Assembly: GCF_963924675.1 (NCBI RefSeq)
Contig: NC_089222.1
Location: 116,203,316-116,267,315 of the forward strand
Direction of reading: 5' to 3'
DNA from: Phocoena phocoena
Lineage: Eukaryota > Chordata > Mammalia > Artiodactyla > Phocoenidae
Length of the DNA stretch: 64,000 nt
Position 1 is the stretch's first letter, and each line of letters begins with the position of its first letter. Under the pieces are notes generated by a model. The model saw only the letters and a list, made by a program, of their open reading frames with translations, was not told the origin of the DNA and ran no database searches. The translations under genes were made by a program, and so were the position numbers. Of this stretch, positions 45,811 to 58,889 are shown piece by piece.

Positions 45811-45829
45811 TTAGTTGTTGTTTCAAATA

Positions 45830-46880
45830 ATACATGACTATTTTTGAATATTTAAGAAATAAAAACATAATCATACACAATCTAAACGTCTAAAAATTAC
45901 ATCTATTAACATAGTCTGTATTTTTTCAGTCTTTGAATCTCTCCATATGTACAGACTTTTATAAAAATGTATCATACTATACATTTTGTATACTGTTTTT
46001 ATTTAATAATACAGTACAATATACCTCATTAAATATTCTACTATAACTTTATTATAATTAGTTTTTGTTATATTCACTACTTTGTTTTATTTTTTAGATT
46101 CCACATACATGTGATATCATACAGTATTTGTAAAATAATAATTACAATACTTTAAAAGAAGCATAAATATTTTATTGTGAGAAAGATAAGTCAAAATGTA
46201 TTTAATCAGAATTATGCAGTTGAATTTTAGATACTTTTAGTTTTCTTTTCAGGGCTACAAATCACAAAGTGATGAACATCCTAAAAGATTTATATAGGTA
46301 TATCTGTGATTACCCTCCTTAAAACAAATGCCTAAAATTAGAATTACTGGATCAAAAGTTATGCAAATTTTAAACACTTCTCAGGTGTACTTTTAAAATT
46401 ATCCTTTAAAATTGTTAACAATTTATAGCCCTACTATATGATTTCCCATAGCTTATTAACCCTGGGTATTGTACTTAAAAATAAAAGAACAAATAAATGT
46501 CACAAGTAAATATCATTAATAAATCTAAAAATAGGTGAAAATATATATACGTGTTCTAATGGTCTTTTATTTTTAGTGAGATTGAATTATTTCCATATTA
46601 ACAACTATATTTATATATAGTATTTTGTTCTTATTTTTAGCATTTCATTCATATTTTAATTGATCTTTAAAACTTTATAATCAAGCATGTTATACGTATT
46701 ACAAATAAATATACAGGTTTTAAAAATTTTTAAGATGTTTTCTAATGCAGAAGGCTCATTAATTAATATTTTTCTTTGTGACTTTTATCTTTAATTTTAG
46801 GCTTAGAAATAACTATCAATATAACGTAATATTAATCATCATTTATATTTTCTTCTATTATTTTCAGCTTTTTTTTTTAT
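45830..46880 (-). mobile_element. Ancient L1 relic, highly diverged
   Basis: Small antisense L1 phrases appear in order: 'agattccacatacatgtgat atcatacagtatttg' (46097-46131), 'gaattactggatcaaaagtt' (46341-46360), 'ttatagccctactatatga', 'attaaccctgggtattgta'. In L1M elements these correspond to 'actgctgggtcaaagggta' and 'tgccaacactgggtatt'. Limits are approximate. Confidence 0.5.
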
Positions 46881-49800
46881 ACAAATAATATTTTAATGCA
46901 TATTATTTATCAGTCAAGCCACTATGGTGGGGAGGAGACAACAATCCAATATCCTGACCTTTAATTTTAGGATCTTCTGTTAATTTACTAACAAATATTT
47001 AGGGTAAATATGCTGCCACATTAAATTTATATGCATTGAAAGGTATCACCAGGTTTCAGGAATTTTAAGAATGTGATAAATAGGAGATCTATTTGATGGC
47101 CCCATAGCAACTTGTTTATATAGAGTTTAGGACATCTTATAGCCATCAATTCTCTCCTGTTATCACAGGGGACAGAGTTTCCAAAAAAGAGCCCTAAATC
47201 TATAAAAATGTTTTTTGTCCTTCCCTCCAAAAATCAAATATTAAATTGACACCTGCGTTAAATTAAACCCACAAGCTAATTTCAGAGGGAAAATACGTGT
47301 TTAAATTATTTAAACTAGATACAAAGATGTTTGAGCATTCTACTTGTGTGAAATCAACTATTATAAAAATGCTTATTGACAATCTTTTTACACAGGATAT
47401 TGACAAGGGCTGAAATTTTTTTTCTATAGTACTTAGAAATGTGTTAGCTTTTAGTCATGTTTAAGAAAAGCTACTTGATAGTAAAATTATAAAGAGAAGT
47501 GTTCAAAGCAATAAAATCTGATCCCTTTATTTAAAATTAACTGTATTTTAATTTTTGATTGTAATCAACCACCATTCAAATGCAGTTGTATTCACCTATT
47601 CATGACAAGGTATAAAAGTAGATTTCTCTAAGTCATAATATTAACACAAATTCCTTCCATTTTCTTCGGTCAAACCTGAGTCTTAATACATTACAGTTAA
47701 AAACTTAAAACATCTATGAATGATAGAGATGTCAGTTTTTAAAAATTACACATACTCAAACAATGCCATTATGAAAAATAGACTGAACAAGAAAATTGCC
47801 ATAAATTCCTTCAGAGTCACTTACGGCTACCATATGAAATTATCTCTTACACTGTTTTGCAAATCATTTCATTGGCCAAATAAACTGAACAGGTGGTGTT
47901 TGTGTTTACATATATTCCTAGATAAAAAACCAATCACATGTTTTAATAAGGACCTGACATAGATTTGAGTGTGTCTAGTGGAGAGTTCCTCAGGGATGAA
48001 GAGGGAGTTTGCAGGAAATGCAGAGAAGGCTCGAAGAAAATGTAATAGCTATCCTCACACATACAAAAGAACTGCCATGGAGCTGTAATGTGATACACTT
48101 GACCTAGTTGCCCCAGGACACAAAGAAAGTTACCCTCAGGAATAGAGGTAAGAAAGATTCTAAATGGAAATGGGCCACTTTGATTTTTATCGCCATTTTT
48201 TTTTTTTTTACCAGCTCTAAGAAAATATACATACACACATTTGTTCCTTCTCTTTCCCCCTAGGAAGGAAAAACATGGCATAATCCAAAACAATGTAATT
48301 CCAGGATGATCTAGAATAAAAATCTGGACTTGTATCTTATTACAATGTGTCTTTTACGGCTCATATATAATAGATGAAGAGGTGTACTACTGAAAAACAT
48401 GCTAACTGTTGATATCAAAGAACCTGAGATAAAATTAGTCACTGGAAACCTGAGGAGATAAAGACAGAGACAGAGATAATAAACTTCTATTTTCTGTGAT
48501 TAACTTATATAATATCTATCTATATCTATCCATTGAGGGATCCATCAATATATTCATAAAGCAGAATCTATATCCAGAGAGAGAGAGAGAGATTGGAATG
48601 GTAGATACTTATTTCTCCTCAAAATACAGCAGCTCAACATCAACATTAACTTTTTAGAATCCAAATAAGATTAACAGCAAAAAGATAAATCCTCAGATAA
48701 ATTAAGGAAAGGTAAGTCTTTTCAAAGTTTTATGTACTTTTGATTTCCAATGTAATTTGAAAGGCAAGGGATCATTTTATAGAACATTCGTAGAATGAGA
48801 AAAGGTCATTAATCTGAGTCCCTTGTCTTTTGCAGGGAAAGCTAAAAGTAAGTAGACAATAAAGCATGTATAAAGCTGAAAAAATCATGTATAAAGTTGT
48901 TTTTCAGGGAAGAGAAAAAGTGGCACTCTTTGAATAGGCCAGAATGAACATATGCATTTTTTCATAGCACAAATTTTATTCAAGCTAAAAAGTCATACTT
49001 CCTTGAGAAAAAAAGTAGGACAACCAACCATTCTCTTTTAAAATATTTACTTGAGTTTAAATTTTTAATTGAATTTTTTAAAGGCTACATTAAAACTCAA
49101 CTTGTTACTACACAGATTTTCCATCATTAATTTATATTTAATAATTCAGAATTTATTGAGTTTCTATGATGTTTCAAGCAATATAGATACTAGACTTACA
49201 TAGCATAGGAGGAAAAAAATGGATCATGAAAGAGAATAAAAGTCTCAAAAATGACAATATTTCTTAAAAAAAATCTAATCTAATTCTTCTCTGTCCTCTA
49301 CCTCATTCTTTTGTTCCATTAAATTGTTTTATGTTCACATGATTCTCAGAAAGTAGAATATAAGTTCTTTGCTCAGAGTAAAACTTTTTAATTTTCAAAT
49401 ACTATCCACAGTTGTTCAGATATCACCAGCAAAATTTGCATGACACTCTTAGTTGACCTGATCCATTCTCTCATTTATGAGTAACTACTCAGTTTTTATT
49501 TCATTAAAGTTTTATTTCATTATTGATTTGGGCCTAAACCAATTTGAGAAATTCTTCGTTTTAGCCAAAGTGATTGGTTGGGAGACTGGCACTTGATTTA
49601 AGGTCATCCAATCAGAGAGGAGTGCAGGACTTGTGTTCTAAGTTTGAGGGAAAAATTGTTTGCCCTTGTTCATGACCTAGATTATATTGTCCCAGTTGCT
49701 CCTGGCAGCCATCCTGTGATGCCAAAGAGAGTCAGAAAATACTTACCTGACACAGGATTTCTCTAAAAGAGTGTGCTAATAAAAAGTGCATAATAATTTG

Positions 49801-52800
49801 CTAAGATCTCAGCATAATATTATTGGCCAGAGAGCTGATTGTATTTAATTGTATATATCCCCATCCCTTGGATTTCATCACAAGGTTAATTAAGGAGTTA
49901 AAATAATTTCATTATGCAATGAATGAGGACATTGATTTTGAGTGTAAGTGTTGTGTTCCAAAACAAATCCTTTTTTAACAAATAAAAATTGCTGAAGGTA
50001 AGTCTTATTCAGCCTCAAAAATAGAATAACAGTAAAACCAAATAACTCTAATGTGGTGTGAAATGCTTATAAAAAGCTAACCGGCTTCCAAAGGCTTACA
50101 TGAAAATCAGTCTTAACAGTTGTAATTAATCACCCCAGCACATACATTTTCACACGTCTTTTTAATCTTTATTTGGGGTGAGGTAAGAGGAATATGGTCT
50201 CATCTCTTCTGTGAACTAAATGGAATATTAGTTCATAGAGATCCTGAGAACCTTTCTTTACATCATCCTTTCAGCCTTTATGTTTCCATTGTGCGTGTGC
50301 TTACAAATTTCTTTGCCCTGTATTTTCAGGTAGAGTAGATTTTTAAAAATGACTCTATTTTATTCAGGTAGAACAAAGACAGCTTTTACCTGCGAAACAT
50401 TCACTTGCCTAAACTGTAAGAATTCAAATTTTAATTCTGACTGAGATCTGATCATCAGCTAGCCTTTCATCTTTTAGAAATACACAAAAATTAAGGGTAT
50501 GAGGGAGTTCTAGGGAGTGCCTTTCTTAGCTAAAATATGCAGAACATCTATATCTTTGTACACAGCATCTCTGAAGAATTTGATCACTGTCAGGAATCTA
50601 AAGAGATAGACCTGTATCTACTGTCGTGAAAGCATTAACTTTCCATATGTAATGACATTAGTTACTCACTTACTATCTGGTGCCTGATTCAAGAATAAGC
50701 TAATAAAAATAAATATTTTACCAAAAATAAATTACATCACTTATGAGAGGTGACATCGAATTGTGATACATCATCCACCATTCACAGATAACTATATTTA
50801 TAACTCCTATATAGGCCTTACCCTACTATACTGATGGATAAAAAGAATGCTATTCACCTCGCAGTGCCCTGAAGAATGAAACCTGGACATTCAAAAGAAA
50901 AGAATAAGAAACACAATGTCATTCTTACCTGTAATTCTTAAATTCCCAACCTCGTGTTCTAGAAATCAGTATAAAGTTTTTAATCTTGATACTTGGCAGT
51001 CATGCTATGAATTAAGTTTTTTAAAACTATACAGAAAAGTTTATACTCATAAATAAATAAAATATGATTCTTGCTTAGTTCTGTTGTAGAAAATATTAGG
51101 CCTATTTACTGGCAAGGAAATCTTTACTTATTGTCAAAGACGTGTGGAGTTTATCTGGCCACCCTAATAAAGCGAAGATTGGGCAGATTGACATTTAAAA
51201 TCTGGGTACACAAAATTAAAAAGTTTGGAAGTCCCATTTAGCTGCTTTTCATTAATTATTACTTAATCATCAAGTTGAACAGCCTTTATTTATTTTACTT
51301 CTCTTTATAATTTTCAAAATTGAAAATTTCTCCCTGGATTTGAGCTAAACACATTTGGCAACAGTAGATAGACAAGGTATTTCTGGTAGAGACCGAAGTG
51401 CATTTCAGATACTTCCTTAAATGTCTTAGCCTATAAACTGAGTCCCCACCAAAGTAATGAGATTAGGAATGCCCTACAGAGAAGAACAGGCTAAGCAGAA
51501 CCGGCTAGAAAGGATTATAATAAAACACCACAGCATTTATAAAATACTATCAGAAGGAAGCCACTGGTTTTTCAATACTGTTTGCTAGTTCAAAGGGTTA
51601 TACTTCTTTAGAATGACCAGAATAAGGCAAGAATACTGGTAAAATAACGATTCTACAAACACCCAAAACAGAATAACCCTTTTTGTACATGTAGCTACTT
51701 ACTTACCCTTTTTTAAAAAGCCAAATTTATTAAAGTAAAATATATTTCAAAGAAATTTATAAAAAGTCTTAGAATCTCATGTGATTTATATGAAGCTTTA
51801 TGTTAGCAATAATTTGGTATTTTTACAAAGCAGTATATTTTAGTTTTTCTAAAAGCCCTGGTAATTTAGTTCTCAAAGATTTTCCCATAAAAGGTAACAC
51901 AGAAATGCGGGTAAGATACAAAAGGTCACTGTCATAGCGATTAACATCCATTAGTCATGAAAGTCAGAGCTTTTTATAAATGTAAATATGTTTCATAATA
52001 TAAATATGTTTCACTCTTCCAGGTCAGAAAATTTCAACTAAAGATGAAATTAAAGCATTGGTCAAGCTTTTAAAATAAAGGTCAAAGTGAACATTTCCTC
52101 AATTTATGTTCAGTTCTCTGGGGTGAGTTACTACTTTCTAAAGAATGAGCCACTGGTATATATCCTATGTAGAATTATCTAGGTCAGAAGAGAGGCTAAG
52201 GTACCAGACTGACTGCAGATTTCTTCCAAGTTTGTGACAAAGTAGGAAATAATTTACTTTGTTCCCAAATTTGTGCACTCATCAACACAATGAGTTTGAG
52301 TTTTTCTCATGGGGGACACTTTCTTTTTATGTTATTGAACTTGTACAAATGTATCCTCTTTTGTATCTTTTATGACTCAAATCAATAAACCCATATAAAA
52401 CTCTAAGCCAACTGACTTCAAGTCAGAGACCATACTGATTTAATGATAAAGTTGTTCCTTAACTATAATTTTCCTTATACCATTGCTATTGTTTGGAATG
52501 CAGTGTTGTACAGGCAAAATGATCTACAAAAATGTATTTGCTCTTAATTTTGAAGTCGAAGACTTAAATAATATGTTTTTATTTACTACAAGAACAAGGC
52601 TAATAAAATTGTTTTAGTAGAAAAAGTTTTTAACGGGAATTGTGATTAATTTTACATAAAGTATATTTTTTCTAGCAATAAAACTTAGAATTAGGAGAAT
52701 GTTTTATTTCAGGTATTATTTCAAGATCAGTGTCAGAGAGTTTGACAGAGAATTTCTGGACCTTACCCATTTTTGATGCATATAAAGTTGAACTCTGCTT

Positions 52801-52949
52801 TTATTACTTCCACAACCTACTCTTATCTTTTTTTCAGTAGATGACCTTGCTCTCCACTTCAGTAAGCAAATGTATCACCAGTGCTGTACTTTTGCTAAAT
52901 CTCTATGCTCTGCTATAATGTAAAAAGTAACTTATCAAGTCAACTCCTC
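46881..52949. other. Six-kilobase stretch with almost no recognised repeats and no genes
   Basis: No CHR SINE, no recent L1 and no clear MIR/L2 were recognised, unlike the rest of the window. A short (GA)n lies at 48576-48592. A degenerate repeat-like patch at about 49560-49640 ('agtgattggttgggagactg', 'gtcatccaatcagagaggag') resembles the one near 7900-7990. Antisense open frame 47943-48293 (116 codons) has no recognisable domain. Very old, unrecognisable repeats are likely to make up part of it. Confidence 0.45.
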
Positions 52950-53341
52950 TACTTTTGGGCTGAATCCTCACCCAACCTCCTTTTCAGGGACTGTTACCCT
53001 CTTCTGTCCCAACTTTTCCCACCCTAGTGAATCTCACCTAAACACTTACAAATATGTAGGAGCATCTCTCATTTTTTAAAGAGAGAAAACAATCAAGAAA
53101 TAAAAATAACAGAAACAGCCTAACTTGATGCCACATCCACCGCTAGCTTTTGTACCTCTTATTTCCTCCTCTTCACAGAAAATACTTCTCTCCAGAGTTG
53201 TCTCCATTTCTTTCTTCTCATTCACTCATCCACACCATTCTAAAATTCATTTTCAGCCCTCCTATTCAAAGGGTGTTTATCAAGATCATTAATGACCTCT
53301 ATCTTACTATATACAAAGACCAATTTTCTCTCCTCATCTAG
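52950..53341 (+). mobile_element. L2 LINE reverse-transcriptase region, left part
   Basis: 'tctccatttctttcttctca' 'ttcactcatccacaccattc' and 'atcaagatcattaatgacct' match the sense L2 ORF2 region (ccattcactcctcaaccc ... gccaaggtcaccaatgacct). Translation of 53280-53340 reads IINDLYLTIYKDQFSLLI, comparable with the L2 RT stretch VTNDLL...K..GQFSVLILLDLSAAFDT. The frame is broken upstream. It is interrupted at 53342 by MER20. Confidence 0.6.
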
Positions 53342-53574
53342 CATGGTGGCTCTTATTGGGGACAATTTTGCCTACCTCTCCTTCCGCCAGGGGACAGCTG
53401 GCAATGTCTGGAGGCATTTTTGGTTGTCAAAACTGGGTGTGTGTGCTACTACTGGCATCTGGTGGACAGAGATCAGGGATGCTGCTAAACATCCTACGGT
53501 GCATGGAACAGCCCCCCTACCACAAAACATTATCTAGTCCCAAAGGTCAATACTGTTGAGGTTGAGAAACCCTA
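53342..53574 (+). mobile_element. MER20 (hAT-Charlie MITE)
   Basis: Near full length: 'catggtggctcttattgggg', 'ggacagctggcaatgtctgg', 'aggcatttttggttgtcaaa', 'gctactactggcatctggtg', 'gggatgctgctaaacatcct', 'caatactgttgaggttgaga' then aaccct. It sits within an L2 fragment. MER20 copies are known in the literature as a source of uterine enhancers in placental mammals; nothing in this copy alone shows function. Frames 53292-53537 and 53356-53559 are artefacts of it. Confidence 0.9.
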
Positions 53575-53640
53575 AACATCTCAACCTTTCAACAACATCC
53601 CGCAGCTCTAAACACTTGTCTGTGTCTCTCACTAAGAACA
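53575..53640 (+). mobile_element. L2 LINE reverse-transcriptase region, right part
   Basis: 'catctcaacctttcaacaac' fits the L2 continuation 'gacctctcagcagcat' (the ...DLSAAFDT... passage), in decayed form, directly after MER20. Short, so the confidence is modest. Confidence 0.4.
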
Positions 53641-54437
53641 TAAGCCTTTATTTTTTATTGTTTTCATTGTGTGTAGAAAAGTGACTTGCCTCATATTAGG
53701 CAGGCAATTTCTACATTTCATCAGCAAACTTCTCTTACGTGATTATTGCTTTATTTAGCAATCTGTTTAAATCTTGGACTAATGGTAAAACAGATTGGTT
53801 TCACCCTTGCAGAACTGTTTACCTAACTCCACAGTACAACTTCCCCAGAGCGGTTCAAGATGAAGTTCTTGCTGCTTCCCACCCTTCCTTCTACCTGTAT
53901 GCTGGGAGATGAGATGAGAAAACTTATAGACTTACAGCTAAGAAGAAATAGAGTTCAAGGTAGCTTGGATCCAAGTCTGTTACCATTGATGAGTATTTAG
54001 GTTATTATAGAGCATTTTAGGCTAAATAGTCCTTTTTGAACTGGTCAAGAATCTCAATCACCATTTAACATTTTGAATTGTTTGCTTAATTGTTTCATAT
54101 GAAGAAATGGATTCAAGTCTCAGAAAATAACTTGCAAATGGATTTGAGAAAATCAGTCTTTTGAACATTGAGAAATATCTACAGCAGAAACCACAACAGG
54201 GATTACCAGAAAAAGAAATCAGTGAATAATGAAAAGGTCAACATTGAAAATTGTTCTAGATGATAAAAATAATGTGAACTTCCCTCTCACTAGAAAATAA
54301 CACAGATATAAATAATACCTGATAAACTATTCATACATAAATTTCATCTAGAAGTGAATTAATTATATTTCAAAGAGGAAAAAAAGCCACTATATTACTT
54401 TCTAATATGCAAAATATGGTTACAATTATTGCATGTA
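53641..54437. other. Unassigned DNA
   Basis: No gene or named repeat recognised in about 0.8 kb. Confidence 0.4.
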
Positions 54438-54453
54438 AAAACATTTAATTCTT

Positions 54454-54660
54454 TTTTTTTTTTTTTTTTGCGGTACACGGGCCTCTCACTGTTGTGGCCT
54501 CTCCCGTTGCGGAGCACAGGCTCCAGATGCGCAGGCTCAGCGGCCATGGCCCACGGGCCTAGCCGCTCCGCGGCATGTGGGATCTTCCCGGACCGGGGCA
54601 CGAACCTGCGTCCCCTGCATCGGCAGGCGGACTCCAACCACTGCGCCACCAGGGAAGCCC
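54454..54660 (-). mobile_element. Short CHR-2-type SINE (central deletion form)
   Basis: Antisense copy: poly-T, 'gcggtacacgggcctctcac', 'ctcccgttgcggagcacagg', 'ctcagcggccatggcccacg', 'ccgctccgcggcatgtggga', 'cactgcgccaccagggaagccc'. Flanks aaaacatttaattctt (54438-54453) and aaaacatttcattctt (54661-54676) agree at 15 of 16 positions. Recent-looking. Confidence 0.97.
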
Positions 54661-54676
54661 AAAACATTTCATTCTT

Positions 54677-57600
54677 AACATCAAATATTTAAACCTGTAA
54701 GCTTCATTCTTTGTCATTCTCAATAACCATTCAGAGCCTGCTCCTTAGAAAGAGTTTGTGTATGCACATCTTGGGAATGCACATAAAAGCAGGATGGAGT
54801 ACGCTATAACAATGAAATACTACCATTCCTTTCTGCCTTACATATTTCAGATTACCATTTACTGTCGACGATATAGAAAGGTACTTTCTTTAAACAGAAA
54901 GCTGTAAATTCTTACTGAGAACCAGTAGTATACAGTAATGATTTTACCTTAGAGTTTACAAAAAAATTTTCATGGATTCAATATGCAAATTATATTCTTC
55001 AAGTTCAAAATAAAATAGCTAAAATCATACCATTAGGTAATAAGCCTACATGACTGTTTTCAAGTGATTTTTCAAAGCCCAGTTTACATAAAAGATGGGC
55101 AGGTTTCATTTGAGTCTGCACTTCTACTTATGAGTTATTAATTACTGCAGACTTTCTTTCATTGATCTTAGAGTTCTGTATTCCTCTATCCACCGAAGCC
55201 AATGTTCCAGACAAAACATTTATTGGTGAAAAGGGGAATTTTTTTCTGCTATATAACCAATTTTGTGTATAAAAACTGCCTTTATGTAGGGAGTACTTAA
55301 CAACATTTAACAGCCTCCTTTAACCATGAATGCACTGAGCATTTGCAATGTGAAAATGCCTAACACCACACAAAATAGAACAACACTAAATTCTACCCAC
55401 CTGAAGTTCAGTGTCTACTGATGGGATTGCAGAAAAGTTTTTATTTGTGTTGTTACTTATGTCAAAAAGCACCAGCTACACAATTGCTTTGGCTTCTTGA
55501 GATTCATCTAATTTATGAAGAGGGATAAAGTAAATTAATTATATCAAAGGTTTATTTTAAACCTTATTCTTACACCTTCATGGTATTTGGGAGCTGATCT
55601 TTGTTTATGTGGCTCTTTATAAGGCCATGTAATGGTGTCTTCTCTGGACAGCCAAATCCTAGTCCCCAAAAGATGACAATTTTACTTAATGAAGTATCTG
55701 GAAGTGGTGAAGAGTGACAAAGCCGCACAACTCCCCATGAGTTGGTTTTACTGACAAGGTGTCTTTTGTGCACCTGATCATTCAACGCTAGGCAACAGTG
55801 AACAGCTGTATTAATACTGTATTACTATGAGTTACCTTTGAGAAAGGGCTTGAAAAAAATTTGTGTTGTGGCCTAGAACTGAGGGTTTGAAGTAGAAAAG
55901 CAGGGTAAGGTCACAATGATATACTGATCATGATTTTTAGGAGAAAAAGCATATTTTCTCCTGAAAAAACATGACTTTCAAGGATTCTTATAATCATGCA
56001 ACAGTGAAAAGGAGTTCCCTGGTACTCAATGACTTTCCTTGGTCTTCATGAATTAAGGAAATCTTCCAATAAACTGGACTATGGCATCAGAACGCCTGTT
56101 ACTCATTGTTGAGGACTCATGGCCTCCAGGGCAGGTACTGATTTGTCTACCTGCCCAGATCATTCCCTTTTCAACATCGCTCGTGGTTTTCACTCTTCAG
56201 TATCCCACCTTCCATTTCATTCTCTCCTCCTGCCCACTTTTCCATGCCCAAGAAACTCATCCCACTTTGTTTTTCTCAGGGATCCCCTAACTTTTATTGA
56301 AGTAGCAAACGAAATCTAGGTGTTTTCATTAAATCATATATATGAATATTTAAACCGACATGACAAATATTTCAATTTTTTCACGTTTATTCATTTTTAT
56401 TTTTACTGAAGACAAACTTTGATGCTTTTCAAATATTTATTTTATATACCCAGACTATGGAAATAAGTCAGATACCAGGCTATATACCTGTCAAGAATAT
56501 ACTAATGGAAACGTCTTAGAAATACATGTGTACTCAACAGAAAAAGACAGTACATTTAGAACATTTAAACATAAATCTGAACACTGAAAATAAACCTCAG
56601 TATACACCATTCTTGTTCTTTTCAATATTGCATCGTTTCATGGTGTAATCTTATTATAGTCATAAAAATACATATATTAAACCTCAGCTGTCATAGGTTT
56701 ACAGAATGATTTTGTTTTAATAAACTATAACTATTAGACCAGTGTGTTACCACAAAAGGGGAGAGAGTACCCCCACTTTGCTTTCAGAGTCAATTTCGAG
56801 GATAATTTTTAATGCTACATCCTAGAATTTGGCTTCATTTGAAAACAGTCAGGAAACTTTGGTAATTGTTTTGCTTATTTCAGATGAAAAAGACAGTTAC
56901 TCTGGTATAATAGGCAGAATCCATTTATAGAGTTCAATCTGTTTATTGGGAACTGAAAACACCTCTGGATAATGAACAAAGTAATAAACAAATCTCTGAG
57001 AGGGAATGTAATGATTTTATTCGAGCAGGGTCAAAACTGATGAGCAACACAGAAATCATCACTGAATTACTAGGAAAGTCAACATTTACTAAGAGTGATA
57101 AGAAAATGCTCTGAGTATGAAAGATAGAAAGGAAAATAGAGAAAGAAGAAAAAAATAAAGAGAAAAAAGGAAATATTGTAGTGAATGGAATACTTTTAAC
57201 AATGTTACCCTATAAGCAAAAATCATCATTTTTTTTAACTCAAGGGGAAATATTTTTAGCAAAATGCCTTCTGGCACACTTTCTACAAGTAAATAATGAA
57301 TTTTGCATGAGCATATTTTACTTTTTCAGTTACAATTTCTACTTTGCATTCACATTTTAAAGATAGGGAGAAAGGATTGTAGGTCATAGGGATGAACTTC
57401 TAGACAAAGGTTGACCATAAAGCCAGTTAATTGTTTTTCCAATAATTACTGGCCTGTAGGGAGACATAATAGAAATATATGAATTTCTAGCATCATGGTT
57501 TCCAGTGACTACTGTGCTTTATGGGACTGACAGGACTAAATAAAAAAGATGCAGCAAAAGAAGACCTCAATTTTATGATTTTAAAACTAATAAATAAACA

Positions 57601-57944
57601 AGGCTCTACAAAATAGAATTTGCAGTCACATCCAGTATTATAAGAATTAACTTTGGGAAAATATATAGGCCAATGTTCAGGAAATTTAATACACTTATTA
57701 CTCAGTTTTAAAATTAACAATAAACCAAAGTCTTGCTTATTTTCTAAAACATGAAATGTAACAATCCTTGGGAATACTAATTTTGGTGCAATAATAGAAC
57801 ACAATTACTCTGCTAGTAGGGGAAAAGAAAGGTAACTATATACAATGTATATACTGTTTTATATTATGTATTTTTGTATTATGCATAAAACTGATTATGT
57901 TGTATATCTTGGGTAGTAACAGCACATGTGTACAATTAGGCAGA
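54677..57944. other. AT-rich stretch without recognised genes
   Basis: About 3.3 kb. An A/G-rich tract runs at 57117-57175. Open frames such as 56081-56290, 56119-56319 and antisense 57493-57804 (103 codons) show no known domain. Confidence 0.45.
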
Positions 57945-57983
57945 TTTGTTTATCTGTCTCCAGCAGTAGGCCATGTGCTCTTC
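57945..57983 (+). mobile_element. L2 3' end, left part
   Basis: 'tttgtttatctgtctccagc agtaggccatgtgctcttc' matches L2 'ttgtctgtctcccccaccag ...gagctcc'. It is interrupted by an L1 and resumes at 58168. Confidence 0.6.
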
Positions 57984-58158
57984 CTATTTTTTTACCTTTT
58001 CATTTTATATTGGAGTATAGCTGATTAACAATGTTGTGATAGTTTCAGGTGCACAGCAAAAGGACTCAGCCATACGTATACATGTATCCATTCTCCTCCA
58101 GACTCCCCTCCCATCCAGGCTGCCACATAACATTGAGCAGAGTTCCCTGTACTATAAG
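57984..58158 (-). mobile_element. L1 3' end, severely truncated, antisense
   Basis: 'cattttatattggagtatag', 'ctgattaacaatgttgtgat', 'agtttcaggtgcacagcaaa', 'gagttccctgtactataagg' is the reverse complement of the cetartiodactyl L1 terminus. The flanking gtgctcttc at 57975-57983 and 58159-58167 is a 9-bp target-site duplication. Confidence 0.92.
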
Positions 58159-58167
58159 GTGCTCTTC

Positions 58168-58250
58168 GTTTTTATTCTTCCCACATCACAGTCTGATACA
58201 CGTGAGGGATAAATAAGTATTTGCTGAATGAATGAAAATGAATGAAAGTG
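58168..58250 (+). mobile_element. L2 3' end, right part
   Basis: 'ggataaataagtatttgctg' followed by 'aatgaatgaaaatgaatgaa' is the classic L2 terminal sequence with TGAATGA repeats, continuing the element cut at 57983. Confidence 0.75.
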
Positions 58251-58889
58251 TACCGCTTAAAAGAAATTAGCCAAATAAAGATGAATAATAGGAATTTACA
58301 GCAACAGATCAGAAATCAGTACTTTTCAAATATTTCCATTTTGATACTTTTGTCTTTCCTTGTTTTTTTTTCCCCCCTCTTTTTGTGTCCCTTATATCTT
58401 CTTACTCAAGGTCATTTTAATATTAAGTGGTGGTCTCAGGACTACCCAGATCAGAACCCAGATCTTCTGATTTCAGTAACTTTATTCTTAGAGCCTAGCA
58501 GCTAAAATATCATAAATGTAGAAATATATAAGGCATACATATGTAGAAATATATAGCGTAGCTTTTTCAACATTAAAAATACTGTCATTTTATATTCTTT
58601 GGGACTATGAATATATGCATATACAATATTAAAAAATCTAACTCTGACATTTCAGCTTTTAAATTTAACATAGACCAGAGACATGATCAGAGAACGCGAT
58701 GACTCAGTCATTGGGAATATCTGTTCCAGTTTACACATGCCAATCATAAATAATTCACTTTATAATAACCCACATCTGAATATCTTTTACTACCCTCAAA
58801 ATCAAAGGGCCTAAAAATTACATAAGTGTCTTTTCTGCAGCTGCAAGAGACACTTTTGCCTATGAACTAACAAAGAATTTTTTTTGGCT
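58251..58889. other. Unassigned DNA
   Basis: Frame 58242-58505 (87 codons) has no recognisable domain. No repeat recognised. Confidence 0.4.
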
